64,000 bases of DNA, from NCBI RefSeq assembly GCF_002095535.1, contig NZ_MLJI01000002.1, positions 629,786-693,785 on the forward strand. Reading direction: 5' to 3'. This DNA is from Pantoea cypripedii (GTDB taxonomy: Bacteria; Pseudomonadota; Gammaproteobacteria; Enterobacterales; Enterobacteriaceae). The notes beneath the pieces are model-generated. The model had not been told where the DNA came from. It saw nothing but the letters and a program-made list of their open reading frames with translations, and made no database searches. Shown here piece by piece: positions 35,000 through 42,092 of the stretch. How positions within the stretch are numbered: position 1 is the stretch's first letter; every line of letters starts with the position of its first letter. Made by a program: the position numbers and the translations under genes.

Positions 35000-35644
35000 A
35001 TGCAATGGAATGAACTGGAGAAATATTTTTCTGCTGCCCGGTTGGACCGCTATAGCAGCGCACGAGCTGGTGACCGGGTCAGGGCTGCGTCAGATTATGC
35101 CAGCAACCTACTTCTGGCCGAGGCGATGTTGCCAGTATTGAATACGGTTGAGATAGCCCTTCGTAATGGGATCCACTCACGCTTAACTTCCCTTTATAAA
35201 CGGCCTGACTGGTGGGCAGAATGGGATGAAAATGCGGCCTTTAAATGGCAGAACCGGGAAATCGCCTCCGCAATTGCCAAACTCAACCGACGTCACGAGC
35301 CACGAACTCCAGACAAAGTTATTGCCGAACTCACATTTGGTTTCTGGTGCTCACTTTTTAACGCTCAGTTACAAGATCTGCTGTGGAAAGACCTACGTCT
35401 GGTCTTTGCCCGTTGCCCGAAGCCCTTACGGCAAAGACACAATATTTCTGCGGCGCTTAATCAGGTCCGGGATTTGCGCAACCGCATATTCCATCATGAA
35501 CCACTGCTATGGCTGCAACCACCGCTGCCAGATCATCATTCAAATGGCCTTACGGTGATCAACTGGATAGATCCCTGTCTGGCACAATGGCTCAATAATC
35601 TCGACCGGTTACCTTTGGTCTGGGATACATGGCAAGCCAGCTGA
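35000..35644 (+). CDS. Abi-family (HEPN-type) protein, possible abortive-infection factor
   Basis: The 214-residue protein matches the Abi_2/AbiD-F-like family: ASNLLLAEAMLPVLNTVEIALRNGIHSRL near the N-terminus, LTFGFWCSLF in the middle, and RDLRNRIFHHEPL near residue 165. The last holds an R-x4-H pattern (Arg160-His165) typical of HEPN ribonucleases. Some family members block phage by cutting RNA on infection, while many chromosomal copies have no shown role. AAAGGA six bases before ATG 35000 selects this start; the frame is open to 34865. It is single, with no partner gene, and lies between two LysR genes. Confidence 0.8.
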   Translation: MQWNELEKYFSAARLDRYSSARAGDRVRAASDYASNLLLAEAMLPVLNTVEIALRNGIHSRLTSLYKRPDWWAEWDENAAFKWQNREIASAIAKLNRRHEPRTPDKVIAELTFGFWCSLFNAQLQDLLWKDLRLVFARCPKPLRQRHNISAALNQVRDLRNRIFHHEPLLWLQPPLPDHHSNGLTVINWIDPCLAQWLNNLDRLPLVWDTWQAS

Positions 35645-35835
35645 GTTTTTTGTTTTATCAGAATCCCCACAAAAAATAACAACATATTAAATTAATAACT
35701 TAATAATATTTTAGCAGTCCTCCTGATTTCACTTCACGTATTAGCTGCAAATGAAAGTGATTGCTGAACATGCCATACTATGACCATTCACTCATAGCTA
35801 TCGTCCAGGGTTTGCTCGCCGGGGAGACACCGTTT

Positions 35836-36741
35836 ATGAAACATCTGCCGCCAACCGCGACATTACGCGCCTTTGAGGTCGCCACCCGGCATTCAACCTT
35901 CACCTCGGCCGCAGAAGAGTTACATATCACGCAAAGCGCCGTCAGCCATCAACTGAAAAACCTCGAAGACATCTGGGGCTTACCGCTTTTTCAGCGTGGA
36001 AAAACCTTAAGTCTTACGCCAGCCGGGGCAGCCCTTGCCCCGATTGTGCGTGAATTCTTTATGAATCTGGATGCCACCCTGGCCGACCTGCACGAGCAAA
36101 ACGGCAGGTTCAGGCTGAGGGTGAACACCACTTACTCCTTCGCACTGAAATGGCTGTTACCCCGCTTACCCGATCTGACGAGACAACACCCGGAAATCCT
36201 GGTGACGCTGGAATCCAGCGATAAAGTGATCAATTTCTCCGGTTCGGACTCTGACGTAGCGATCCGTTTCGGCAACGGCAATTATCCCGCACTGCACTCC
36301 GAATTTATGTTTCGCGAACAAATCTTTCCGGTAGCCAGCCCGGCGTTGCTCAGCCGCTTTGGCACCCCGCAGGAACCCGCTGAGTTATTACGTTATCCCC
36401 TGCTCACGCGTGACGGTGCTGATCTGGTGCCCAAATGGGAGAGCTGGTTTAAACAGGTTGGCGTCAGCATTCCGGCACTGAAGGAAAACGTTCGGCTGGC
36501 GGATACCAATATGACGCTTGAAGCTGCACTGCTGGGCCAGGGCATCGCTCTGGCGCGCAGTGGCCATGTGGAAAAAGAGATTGGCGAGGGCAGCCTGATC
36601 CGCTTATTTGATACGCCCTTTCCTTCCCCCATAGCCTACTATTTTGTTTGCCCGAAAGGGTTAGAAACGCAGCCGCATGTGGTGAGTTTCCGCAACTGGC
36701 TGCTGGCAGAATCGCGTAAGGCACAGGACCAGTATCTCTGA
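35836..36741 (+). CDS. LysR-family regulator, GcvA-like
   Basis: The 301-residue LysR protein begins MKHLPPTATLRAFEVATRHSTF, with the HTH block FTSAAEELHITQSAVSHQLKNLE followed by FQRGKTLSLTPAG; these are GcvA-subgroup features. I start at ATG 35836 (GGGGAG nine bases before); the frame extends to 35761. The ketopantoate-reductase-like gene follows on the same strand after about 120 bases, so it may be a target. Confidence 0.9.
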   Translation: MKHLPPTATLRAFEVATRHSTFTSAAEELHITQSAVSHQLKNLEDIWGLPLFQRGKTLSLTPAGAALAPIVREFFMNLDATLADLHEQNGRFRLRVNTTYSFALKWLLPRLPDLTRQHPEILVTLESSDKVINFSGSDSDVAIRFGNGNYPALHSEFMFREQIFPVASPALLSRFGTPQEPAELLRYPLLTRDGADLVPKWESWFKQVGVSIPALKENVRLADTNMTLEAALLGQGIALARSGHVEKEIGEGSLIRLFDTPFPSPIAYYFVCPKGLETQPHVVSFRNWLLAESRKAQDQYL

Positions 36742-36864
36742 AGCATGAGTTTTTATTCATACCACAATGAAAAGACTTTGCTTTAATTCTGGCACTGAGC
36801 TGCCTAGCATCAGCGTATGCCTGATGGTATTACTCACCTTATTCGTCGTATTGAGGAGTTGATG

Positions 36865-37755
36865 ATGTCCGGAAATTCAGGGGTTGCGCTTATCGGCCCT
36901 GGGGCGATTGGCACCACTATCGTCGCCGCCCTGCATGAAGTAGGACGTACGCCGGTGGTGTGTGGTCGTACCGCTCACCCACAGCTGGAAGTGCGTTTTG
37001 ATGGCGGCCAAATCGTGGTGCCGGGACCGGTACTGACCGATCCGGCGGCAATTACCCATCCATTCAGCGTGGTTTTCGTCGCCGTGAAGACGACTCAGCT
37101 GGCGGCCGCTACCCCGTGGCTGGCTGCGTTATGCAACGAGAAAACGGTGGTTTGCGTGCTGCAAAACGGTGTGGAGCAGAAAGCGATGCTGGCGGATGCC
37201 GTTGCGGGAGCGACTGTGCTGCCATCGGTGGTGTGGTTTCCGGCGCAGCGTGAACCAGATGCTTCCGTCTGGCTGCGAGCTAAACCACGCCTGACCTTAC
37301 CTGATACGCCCGCAGCAAGACTTGTGCAGCAAACGCTGGAAGGGACACGCTGTGAAGTCGCCCTCTCTGAAGATTTCACCTCGGTTGCCTGGCGTAAATT
37401 GCTGCAAAACGCAGTCGCCGGTTTAATGGTTTTGTCGGGACGTCGCGCCGGAATGTTCTCCCGTGCCGATATCACCGATGTGGCCTTAGCCTATTTACGT
37501 GAATGCCTGTCGGTTGCCCGTGCCGAGGGGGCAATTCTGAGTGATGAGGTGCCACAGGAGATTATCGATGGCTTCCATCGTGCCCCGCCGGATTTGGGTA
37601 CCTCCATCCTCGCCGATCGCCAGGCTGGACGCCCGCTGGAATGGGATATCCGCAACGGCGTGGTATCACGGCTCGGCCGGACGCACGGCATCGCGACACC
37701 GATCAGCGACATTATCGTGCCGCTACTGGCCGCAGGCAGCGACGGACCGGGTTGA
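36865..37755 (+). CDS. 2-dehydropantoate 2-reductase-like oxidoreductase (ApbA/PanE family)
   Basis: The 296-residue protein has an N-terminal Rossmann domain with GPGAIG (11-16; usual form GxGAxG), KTTQ and VLQNGVEQ segments. The all-helical C-terminal domain contains VAWRKLLQNAVAGLM, where the Lys is the catalytic lysine of KPR-type enzymes. PanE reduces ketopantoate for pantothenate synthesis, but many paralogues act on other 2-oxoacids, and this one is not next to pan genes. GAGGAG lies six bases before ATG 36865; ATG 36862 is the near alternative. Confidence 0.82.
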   Translation: MSGNSGVALIGPGAIGTTIVAALHEVGRTPVVCGRTAHPQLEVRFDGGQIVVPGPVLTDPAAITHPFSVVFVAVKTTQLAAATPWLAALCNEKTVVCVLQNGVEQKAMLADAVAGATVLPSVVWFPAQREPDASVWLRAKPRLTLPDTPAARLVQQTLEGTRCEVALSEDFTSVAWRKLLQNAVAGLMVLSGRRAGMFSRADITDVALAYLRECLSVARAEGAILSDEVPQEIIDGFHRAPPDLGTSILADRQAGRPLEWDIRNGVVSRLGRTHGIATPISDIIVPLLAAGSDGPG

Positions 37756-37881
37756 GTTTCCCTCAATTCAATGGTCACGCAGCTCCGATTCAACGGGGAA
37801 GGATAGGCAGGGCGGGCTCTCCCCAACAATTCAGGCTGGCCGTTTGACTGAAGGTTTTCCGCTCCACAAAGATCGATTAGA

Positions 37882-37904
37882 CTTTAGTTGAGGATTGACT
37901 AAAG
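37882..37904. promoter_or_regulatory. inverted repeat before the unknown two-gene unit
   Basis: CTTTAGT-N9-ACTAAAG is a perfect 7-bp inverted repeat ending 16 bases before the ATG at 37921, just ahead of the ribosome site. It may be an operator or a 5' hairpin that controls translation. Confidence 0.45.
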
Positions 37905-37920
37905 GAATATCAGGAAAAGG

Positions 37921-38625
37921 ATGTCAGAACAAATGATTACCAATTCAACTATTATCACCAAAATGCAGGCTGATAGTCTGCTTGGCGTGCGACTTGAGAA
38001 GGCTTTGAACGGCGTGAGAAACACCGTGCTGGAGCAGACCAGCCGTATTCAGCTTGGAGTCACGCGCCTTGTGTATTACACATCCTGCTTTACGGATAAT
38101 TACCGTGACGTGTGTACCGGTCAGAAAAATGAAGACGTACGATTTCTTGAGGCACTTGTGCAATTGGCCAAACAGGGGAACGTTGTCACCGGAATGCTTG
38201 AGATATACGTGAATCAGTTTCTGCGTGGATTGACACCGGACCGTATCAGACGCATTGAGGCATTATTGATAAGGAAAGGAGCCAACATCGCTTCCGGATC
38301 GATGACAAACCAAGGTCTGGCTTATGCAATCGTGCTAGCCATCTGCTCCAGCTTTGGGGCCCGTGTTGCAATTGATACAAAACTGGCAAAAATTAGTGTC
38401 GCCGCAGTGACCATTGTCAGCTATTACGGATATGTGCAGGAAGCCGCTGACGCAGCCAACCGGCTCAAACAGCGCAATTCTCCCTATTACTACGCACTGT
38501 ACTCAGAAAAACTGGAAATGCTCTATTTCGTCATTGAGCCGATCATTAGCAAAAACGCCTACCTGCTTTCTTCCCCCTCGTCAGACGAACAAATCGCTGA
38601 CGCCATCATGCGGATAATCAGATGA
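37921..38625 (+). CDS. unknown protein with hydrophobic helix pair; candidate membrane-active toxin
   Basis: I do not recognise this 234-residue protein. Residues 1-120 look soluble and helical. Residues 132-151 (GLAYAIVLAICSSFGARVA) and 158-173 (ISVAAVTIVSYYGYVQ) are two closely spaced hydrophobic helices separated by a short Lys/Asp loop, and a polar C-terminus follows. There is no signal peptide. A soluble head with an internal hydrophobic hairpin is seen in colicin-like and type VI pore-forming toxins. The gene is AT-richer than its neighbours. It shares four bases with a tiny membrane-protein gene, as toxin/immunity pairs often do. The toxin reading is inference. Confidence 0.6.
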   Translation: MSEQMITNSTIITKMQADSLLGVRLEKALNGVRNTVLEQTSRIQLGVTRLVYYTSCFTDNYRDVCTGQKNEDVRFLEALVQLAKQGNVVTGMLEIYVNQFLRGLTPDRIRRIEALLIRKGANIASGSMTNQGLAYAIVLAICSSFGARVAIDTKLAKISVAAVTIVSYYGYVQEAADAANRLKQRNSPYYYALYSEKLEMLYFVIEPIISKNAYLLSSPSSDEQIADAIMRIIR

Positions 38626-38804
38626 GTAATTTCTTTATGACGTGGCTGCGGAGGCAACTGAGATATTTTGCCAGCACCCTGATCCCGGTGCTGCTCATTC
38701 TCGGATTCGGGATGCTGTCAGTGACATTCTGGCCGTCTTACGCCTGGGGTACGACGGCAACTTTCGCAGTTGTCGTCATTGCCATCACGTTCTGGCTGGT
38801 TTAA
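38622..38804 (+). CDS. 60-residue two-helix membrane protein; candidate immunity protein
   Basis: This short protein has a basic N-terminus (MSNFFMTWLRRQLRYF) and two membrane helices (about 17-35 and 42-60) that together make up most of it. The ATG overlaps the TGA of the preceding gene (ATGA), so the two are translationally coupled. Small two-helix inner-membrane proteins next to pore-forming toxin genes commonly act as immunity proteins. No homology was recognised; the role is inferred only from form and context. Confidence 0.6.
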   Translation: MSNFFMTWLRRQLRYFASTLIPVLLILGFGMLSVTFWPSYAWGTTATFAVVVIAITFWLV

Positions 38805-38852
38805 CGACGTTCTGCTTTGCCTTACCCGCTCGCAGGACGGGTCACTCAAACG

Positions 38853-38880
38853 AAAAAGGCCGCCTTGCGGCGACCTTTTC
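38853..38880. terminator. bidirectional terminator
   Basis: An 11-bp stem with one mismatch (AAAAGGCCGCC / GGCGACCTTTT) sits between A and T runs. It separates the unknown pair from the convergent DUF1471 gene and reads as a terminator on either strand. Confidence 0.8.
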
Positions 38881-38905
38881 CGGCACTTCCCTGTACGACC
38901 ATCCG

Positions 38906-39121
38906 TTATTTGTACAGTTCTGCGGTCATGTGAACACGGTTATTGGTGTTCGCTTCGGTAATTTTGTACTGCGCGCCCTGCTGTGCTGCCTGAGCGGCGA
39001 TTTTCGCTTCCGCACCGTCCAGAGTTGAAGAGGTGACGGAGATGCTCTGAGCAAAGCTGCCAAATGACATCAGTGAAAGAGCGGCGACAGCGGCGATGGA
39101 CATTGCTTTGATAGTTTTCAT
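38906..39121 (-). CDS. DUF1471 small periplasmic protein
   Basis: The 71-residue protein has a signal peptide (cleavage near SFAQS, about residue 25) and a short DUF1471 domain (ISVTSSTLDGAEAKIAAQAAQQGAQYKITEA). It is a paralogue of the next gene at 39260; both share GSFAQSI and TLDGAEAKIAAQA. The family is linked to stress and biofilm in enterobacteria. AAGGATTAAGACC precedes the ATG. A 6-bp hairpin lies in its 5' leader (39149-39165), and a 29-base dyad lies further upstream at 39209. Confidence 0.87.
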   Translation of the reverse strand: MKTIKAMSIAAVAALSLMSFGSFAQSISVTSSTLDGAEAKIAAQAAQQGAQYKITEANTNNRVHMTAELYK

Positions 39122-39208
39122 GGTCTTAATCCTTAATTTGTTTGGGTGGAAGGCTATGCGCCTTCGATGGAAGTAATAATAACCATAGTTATTGTTTCAT
39201 GATTGATA

Positions 39209-39237
39209 ATTAGTGCGATCACTGTGATCTGGCTAAT
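39209..39237. promoter_or_regulatory. 29-base imperfect dyad upstream of the DUF1471 gene
   Basis: ATTAG-TGC-GATCAC-T-GTGATC-TGG-CTAAT has matching outer (5 bp) and inner (6 bp) arms around a single central base. It lies 88-116 bases before the start of the 38906 gene. The inner GTGATC resembles a CRP half-site but the spacing is not that of CRP. A second dyad, AATAAC-CATA-GTTATT, lies at 39178-39193. Confidence 0.5.
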
Positions 39238-39259
39238 CATTACTTCCCGTGTAGTTCGA

Positions 39260-39469
39260 TTACTTAGTCAGTTCAGCTGACAGGTAAGCACCGTTATCGA
39301 CGCGTGCACCGGTGATTTTGTAAGAGGCACCGGCCTGTTTAGCCTGAGCAGCGATTTTGGCTTCTGCGCCGTCAAGAGTTGAAGCGGAAGCGGTGATGCT
39401 CTGTGCGAAGCTGCCGAAAGAAACCAGTGACAGGGCCGCAACTGCAACGAAAGTTTTGATAGATTTCAT
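39260..39469 (-). CDS. DUF1471 small periplasmic protein
   Basis: The 69-residue protein has a signal peptide ending near SFAQS and a domain ITASASTLDGAEAKIAAQAK that repeats the pattern of the neighbouring 38906 gene. It is almost certainly a tandem duplicate. TGAGGA eight bases upstream of ATG 39469 selects the start; the frame runs on upstream to 39688 but that part has no signal-peptide or family character. Confidence 0.87.
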   Translation of the reverse strand: MKSIKTFVAVAALSLVSFGSFAQSITASASTLDGAEAKIAAQAKQAGASYKITGARVDNGAYLSAELTK

Positions 39470-39740
39470 GGTCAATTCCTCAGAGATAGTTTTTAGTGGG
39501 TGGGGTGTTGTGCCCCGATGTGAGAGAGAATAGACCTGTGAAGCGGAGAGTAAAAGCTGAGGGATTTGCTGAAATAATTCAAAAAATTTGATTGAAATAC
39601 GCGCACTAAATTTCGCCGCAACAAAGATCATCCGAAAGTCAGTACCCCACATTTTTTTCTTTTTTTTAGCAATATTTCTTTCGCTCATTCGTCTACCTCA
39701 ACACAGGCAGTAATCCGCTAATGTGATGAGAGGAATGACA

Positions 39741-40193
39741 ATGAGAGATTTTGATATGCGTGGACGTCGTTTTGGTGGTCGCGGCATGGGTGGCCACAGA
39801 ATGGCTAAACCTTTGTTGCTGGGTGTCGCACTGGTTGTGGTGCTTGGTTTGCTGGTGATGTCGCTGTGGAATGCGTTACTTCCCGCCATCATCGGGGTGA
39901 AAAGCATTGGCTTCTGGCAGGCGCTAGGGCTGTTAGTCCTGTGCCGCATCCTGTTTGGTGGCCTGGGTTTCCATGCAGGCATGTTTGGCATGGTGCGCGA
40001 ACGTCGCCGCATGCACGAACGCTGGATGCAAATGACCCCGGAACAACGTGAAGAGTTTATGCGTCAACGCCGTGAAGGTTTTGGACGCCGTGATGCTCGC
40101 GGTCACTGTGGCTGGCGCGGACGCTGGGATGACAATGCCGATACCCGCAAACCCGCGGAAAACACGCCGCCTAAAACGCCGGAAGCTGAGTGA
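39741..40193 (+). CDS. membrane protein with Spy/CpxP-like helical tail, partner of the ECF sigma factor
   Basis: The 150-residue protein starts with an Arg/Gly/Met-rich cytoplasmic stretch (MRDFDMRGRRFGGRGMGG), then two membrane helices (about 25-43 and 57-76). A charged tail contains RRMHERWMQMTPEQREEFMRQR, which resembles the LTxxQ-type motif of Spy/CpxP-family metal or stress sensors. It is not a known anti-sigma fold that I can name. Its stop overlaps the GTG start of the sigma-factor gene (GTGA), indicating coupling. AGAGGA six bases before ATG 39741 selects the start. It could act as a sensor or anti-sigma partner; this is inferred. Confidence 0.75.
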   Translation: MRDFDMRGRRFGGRGMGGHRMAKPLLLGVALVVVLGLLVMSLWNALLPAIIGVKSIGFWQALGLLVLCRILFGGLGFHAGMFGMVRERRRMHERWMQMTPEQREEFMRQRREGFGRRDARGHCGWRGRWDDNADTRKPAENTPPKTPEAE

Positions 40194-40753
40194 CAGCCAT
40201 GAAATCTGCAACGGCAAAGGAATCCCTGCTGATGTCAGCGATCGGTGCCTGCCGCTCGCGGCTGAAGTCCTTTATCAGCCGTCGCATCCCGGTACGTGAT
40301 GATGCCGAGGATATCCTGCAAGAGGTCACCTGGCGGCTGATGACGGTGGATCAGCCGGTAGAGAACGCCGTCGCCTGGCTGTTTCGCGCCGCCCGCAATG
40401 AAATGACTGACCGGGCGCGCAAAAAAAGCGAGCTGCCCCTGTCTGCATATTTTGGCGATGATGCAGGCGAGACGGCGGAAGATGAGCTGGCAGAGACGCT
40501 TTTCGGTGTGCCACACACGCCCGAGGATGAATACCTGAAAGCGATGATCTGGGCAGAGTTAGGCGAAGCCTTAGCAGAACTGCCACCTGCACAGCGGGAA
40601 GTGTTCGATAAAACCGAGTTGCAGGGATACAGCTATAAAGAACTGGCAGAAGAATCCGGGGTTAGCGTGCAGACATTATTATCTCGTAAGCATAAAGCAG
40701 TGCTTTATCTGCGCACCCGGCTGCGTGATGTATATGATGAACTTACGGGGTGA
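40190..40753 (+). CDS. ECF-type RNA polymerase sigma factor
   Basis: The 187-residue protein has sigma region 2 (about 25-90: RDDAEDILQEVTWRLM, AVAWLFRAARNEMTDRARK) and region 4 (about 125-180: LAELPPAQREVFDKTELQGYSYKELAEESGVSVQTLLSRKHKAV). There is a helical linker between them. No region 1 or 3 is present, as expected for an extracytoplasmic-function sigma factor. It starts at GTG 40190 (overlap with the membrane gene) or ATG 40199. It is co-transcribed with the membrane protein upstream. Its 3' end overlaps the orphan antitoxin on the opposite strand by 11 bases. Confidence 0.9.
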   Translation: MTAMKSATAKESLLMSAIGACRSRLKSFISRRIPVRDDAEDILQEVTWRLMTVDQPVENAVAWLFRAARNEMTDRARKKSELPLSAYFGDDAGETAEDELAETLFGVPHTPEDEYLKAMIWAELGEALAELPPAQREVFDKTELQGYSYKELAEESGVSVQTLLSRKHKAVLYLRTRLRDVYDELTG

Positions 40754-40970
40754 ATTTCTTTGCAAACACGCCATGTTGCGCCATATGGCGATTGAGGTCT
40801 GAAATAGCATCGGCATTTTCATGATTCCATTGTTCTGCGGCAGTTTCGCGGAGTTTATTGATAATCGCACCTGCTAACAGCTGGGACAGGTTGAACCCTG
40901 CCTCCTTCGCCCGCTGAAGTAACTCAGGGTCAAGTGCGAGGGTGACGTTTTGTTTGGGCGCGTGAGGCAT
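40743..40970 (-). CDS. orphan CcdA-like antitoxin
   Basis: The 75-residue protein matches CcdA of the F plasmid along its length. The N-terminal ribbon-helix-helix strand is QNVTLALDPELLQRAKEAGFNLSQLL, and EQWNHENADAISDLNRHMAQHGVFA corresponds to the toxin-binding tail (in F CcdA: RW-x-x-EN-x-x-x-x-x-x-x-x-FI-x-x-G-x-FA). CcdA neutralises the gyrase poison CcdB. No ccdB-like gene follows it; downstream on its strand there is only the antisense of the sigma-factor gene. It may be a remnant, a DNA-binding regulator or an anti-addiction gene. Confidence 0.82.
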   Translation of the reverse strand: MPHAPKQNVTLALDPELLQRAKEAGFNLSQLLAGAIINKLRETAAEQWNHENADAISDLNRHMAQHGVFAKKFTP

Positions 40971-41136
40971 TCAGGCATCTACCTTTGCAGTTATGATTTG
41001 ACTGCACAGCATTTCACACCCAATTCAAGACCGCAATCATAGACCAAATCCGGCAAACCTTATGCAAATACGGCAGTTGGTGTGTAGCGGCCCTGCTTTT
41101 ACCATCGCATGACAATAAACTCCAAAAGGAAAGGTC

Positions 41137-42090
41137 ATGCCCGGTTTACGACCGCTGCTGGTCAGCGCGTTGCTGCTCACAGCACTTATCTCCGCTTCCA
41201 GCCAGGCGGCTGAAACACTGCGAATTGGTTACCAGAAATCCTCAACGTTACTGACGCTGATTAAGCAGCGCGGCGACCTGGACAAATCCCTCGCCGCCGA
41301 AGGCATTAACGTCAGCTGGCACGAGTTTTCCAGCGGCCTGCCGTTGCTTGAAGCGCTTAACCTGAACAACGTCGATCTCTCCGCCGATGTCGCCGACACG
41401 GTGCCGGTGTTTGCCCAGGCGGCGGGCGCAGACCTGACCTACTATGCGCGCGAAACCCCTTCCCCTAACGCACAGGCGATTCTGGTTCCGGCGAACTCAG
41501 CGATTAAAACGTTGCAGGACCTGAAAGGGAAAAGGATCGCCGTCACCAAAGCGGCGGGCAGCCATTATCTGTTGATCGCGGCACTGAAACAGGCGGGACT
41601 GGGATTTAATGACGTCAAAGCGGCCTGGCTGACACCGGCAGACGGTCGTGCGGCGCTGGAGAATGGCAGCGTTGATGCCTGGGTCACCTGGGAACCCTAC
41701 GTCACCAGTGCGAAAGTGGAACAGCACGCCCGCGTGCTGACCAGCGGTGACGGTCTGGCGAGTTACCAGCGTTACTATCTCGTATCCACCCCTTATGCCA
41801 AAGCGCATGCTCAGGTGCTGAATACCGTGTATCAGGCACTGCAACAGGAAGCCGCCTGGCTGAAAGCCAATCCCGCCGAGGCAGCTAAAATCCTGTCGCC
41901 GTTGTGGGGCAACCTGCCTGTCTCCACCGTAGAACAGGCAAATGCCCAGCGCAGCTACCAGATCGAACCGGTGCACATCAGCAACCTGGCAGAACAACAG
42001 AAAATTGCCGATGCGTTCTACGATGCGAAGCTGTTACCCAAACGCATCAATGCAAGTGATGTTGGGACCTGGCAGCCTGCCACCCATTAA
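41137..42090 (+). CDS. SsuA-like aliphatic-sulfonate/taurine-type ABC binding protein, solitary
   Basis: The 317-residue protein has a signal peptide (cleavage after SQAA, about residue 24) followed by a periplasmic binding domain. LRIGYQKSSTLLTLIKQRGDL, WHEFSSGLPLLEALN, LKGKRIAVTKAAGSHYLL and DAWVTWEPYV are SsuA/TauA-type blocks. No SsuB/SsuC genes are nearby, so it must feed another transporter or has been left behind. AAAAGGAAAGGTC precedes the ATG. It converges on the D-aminoacylase gene with only two bases between the stops. Confidence 0.88.
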   Translation: MPGLRPLLVSALLLTALISASSQAAETLRIGYQKSSTLLTLIKQRGDLDKSLAAEGINVSWHEFSSGLPLLEALNLNNVDLSADVADTVPVFAQAAGADLTYYARETPSPNAQAILVPANSAIKTLQDLKGKRIAVTKAAGSHYLLIAALKQAGLGFNDVKAAWLTPADGRAALENGSVDAWVTWEPYVTSAKVEQHARVLTSGDGLASYQRYYLVSTPYAKAHAQVLNTVYQALQQEAAWLKANPAEAAKILSPLWGNLPVSTVEQANAQRSYQIEPVHISNLAEQQKIADAFYDAKLLPKRINASDVGTWQPATH

Positions 42091-42092
42091 CG

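Noticed and set aside
36865..37755. Biosynthetic PanE
   Set aside because: The family is right, but the gene is not near pan genes and paralogues with other 2-oxoacid substrates are common, so no panE symbol was given.
39209..39237. CRP binding site
   Set aside because: GTGATC is present, but the opposing half and 6-base spacing of the CRP consensus are absent.
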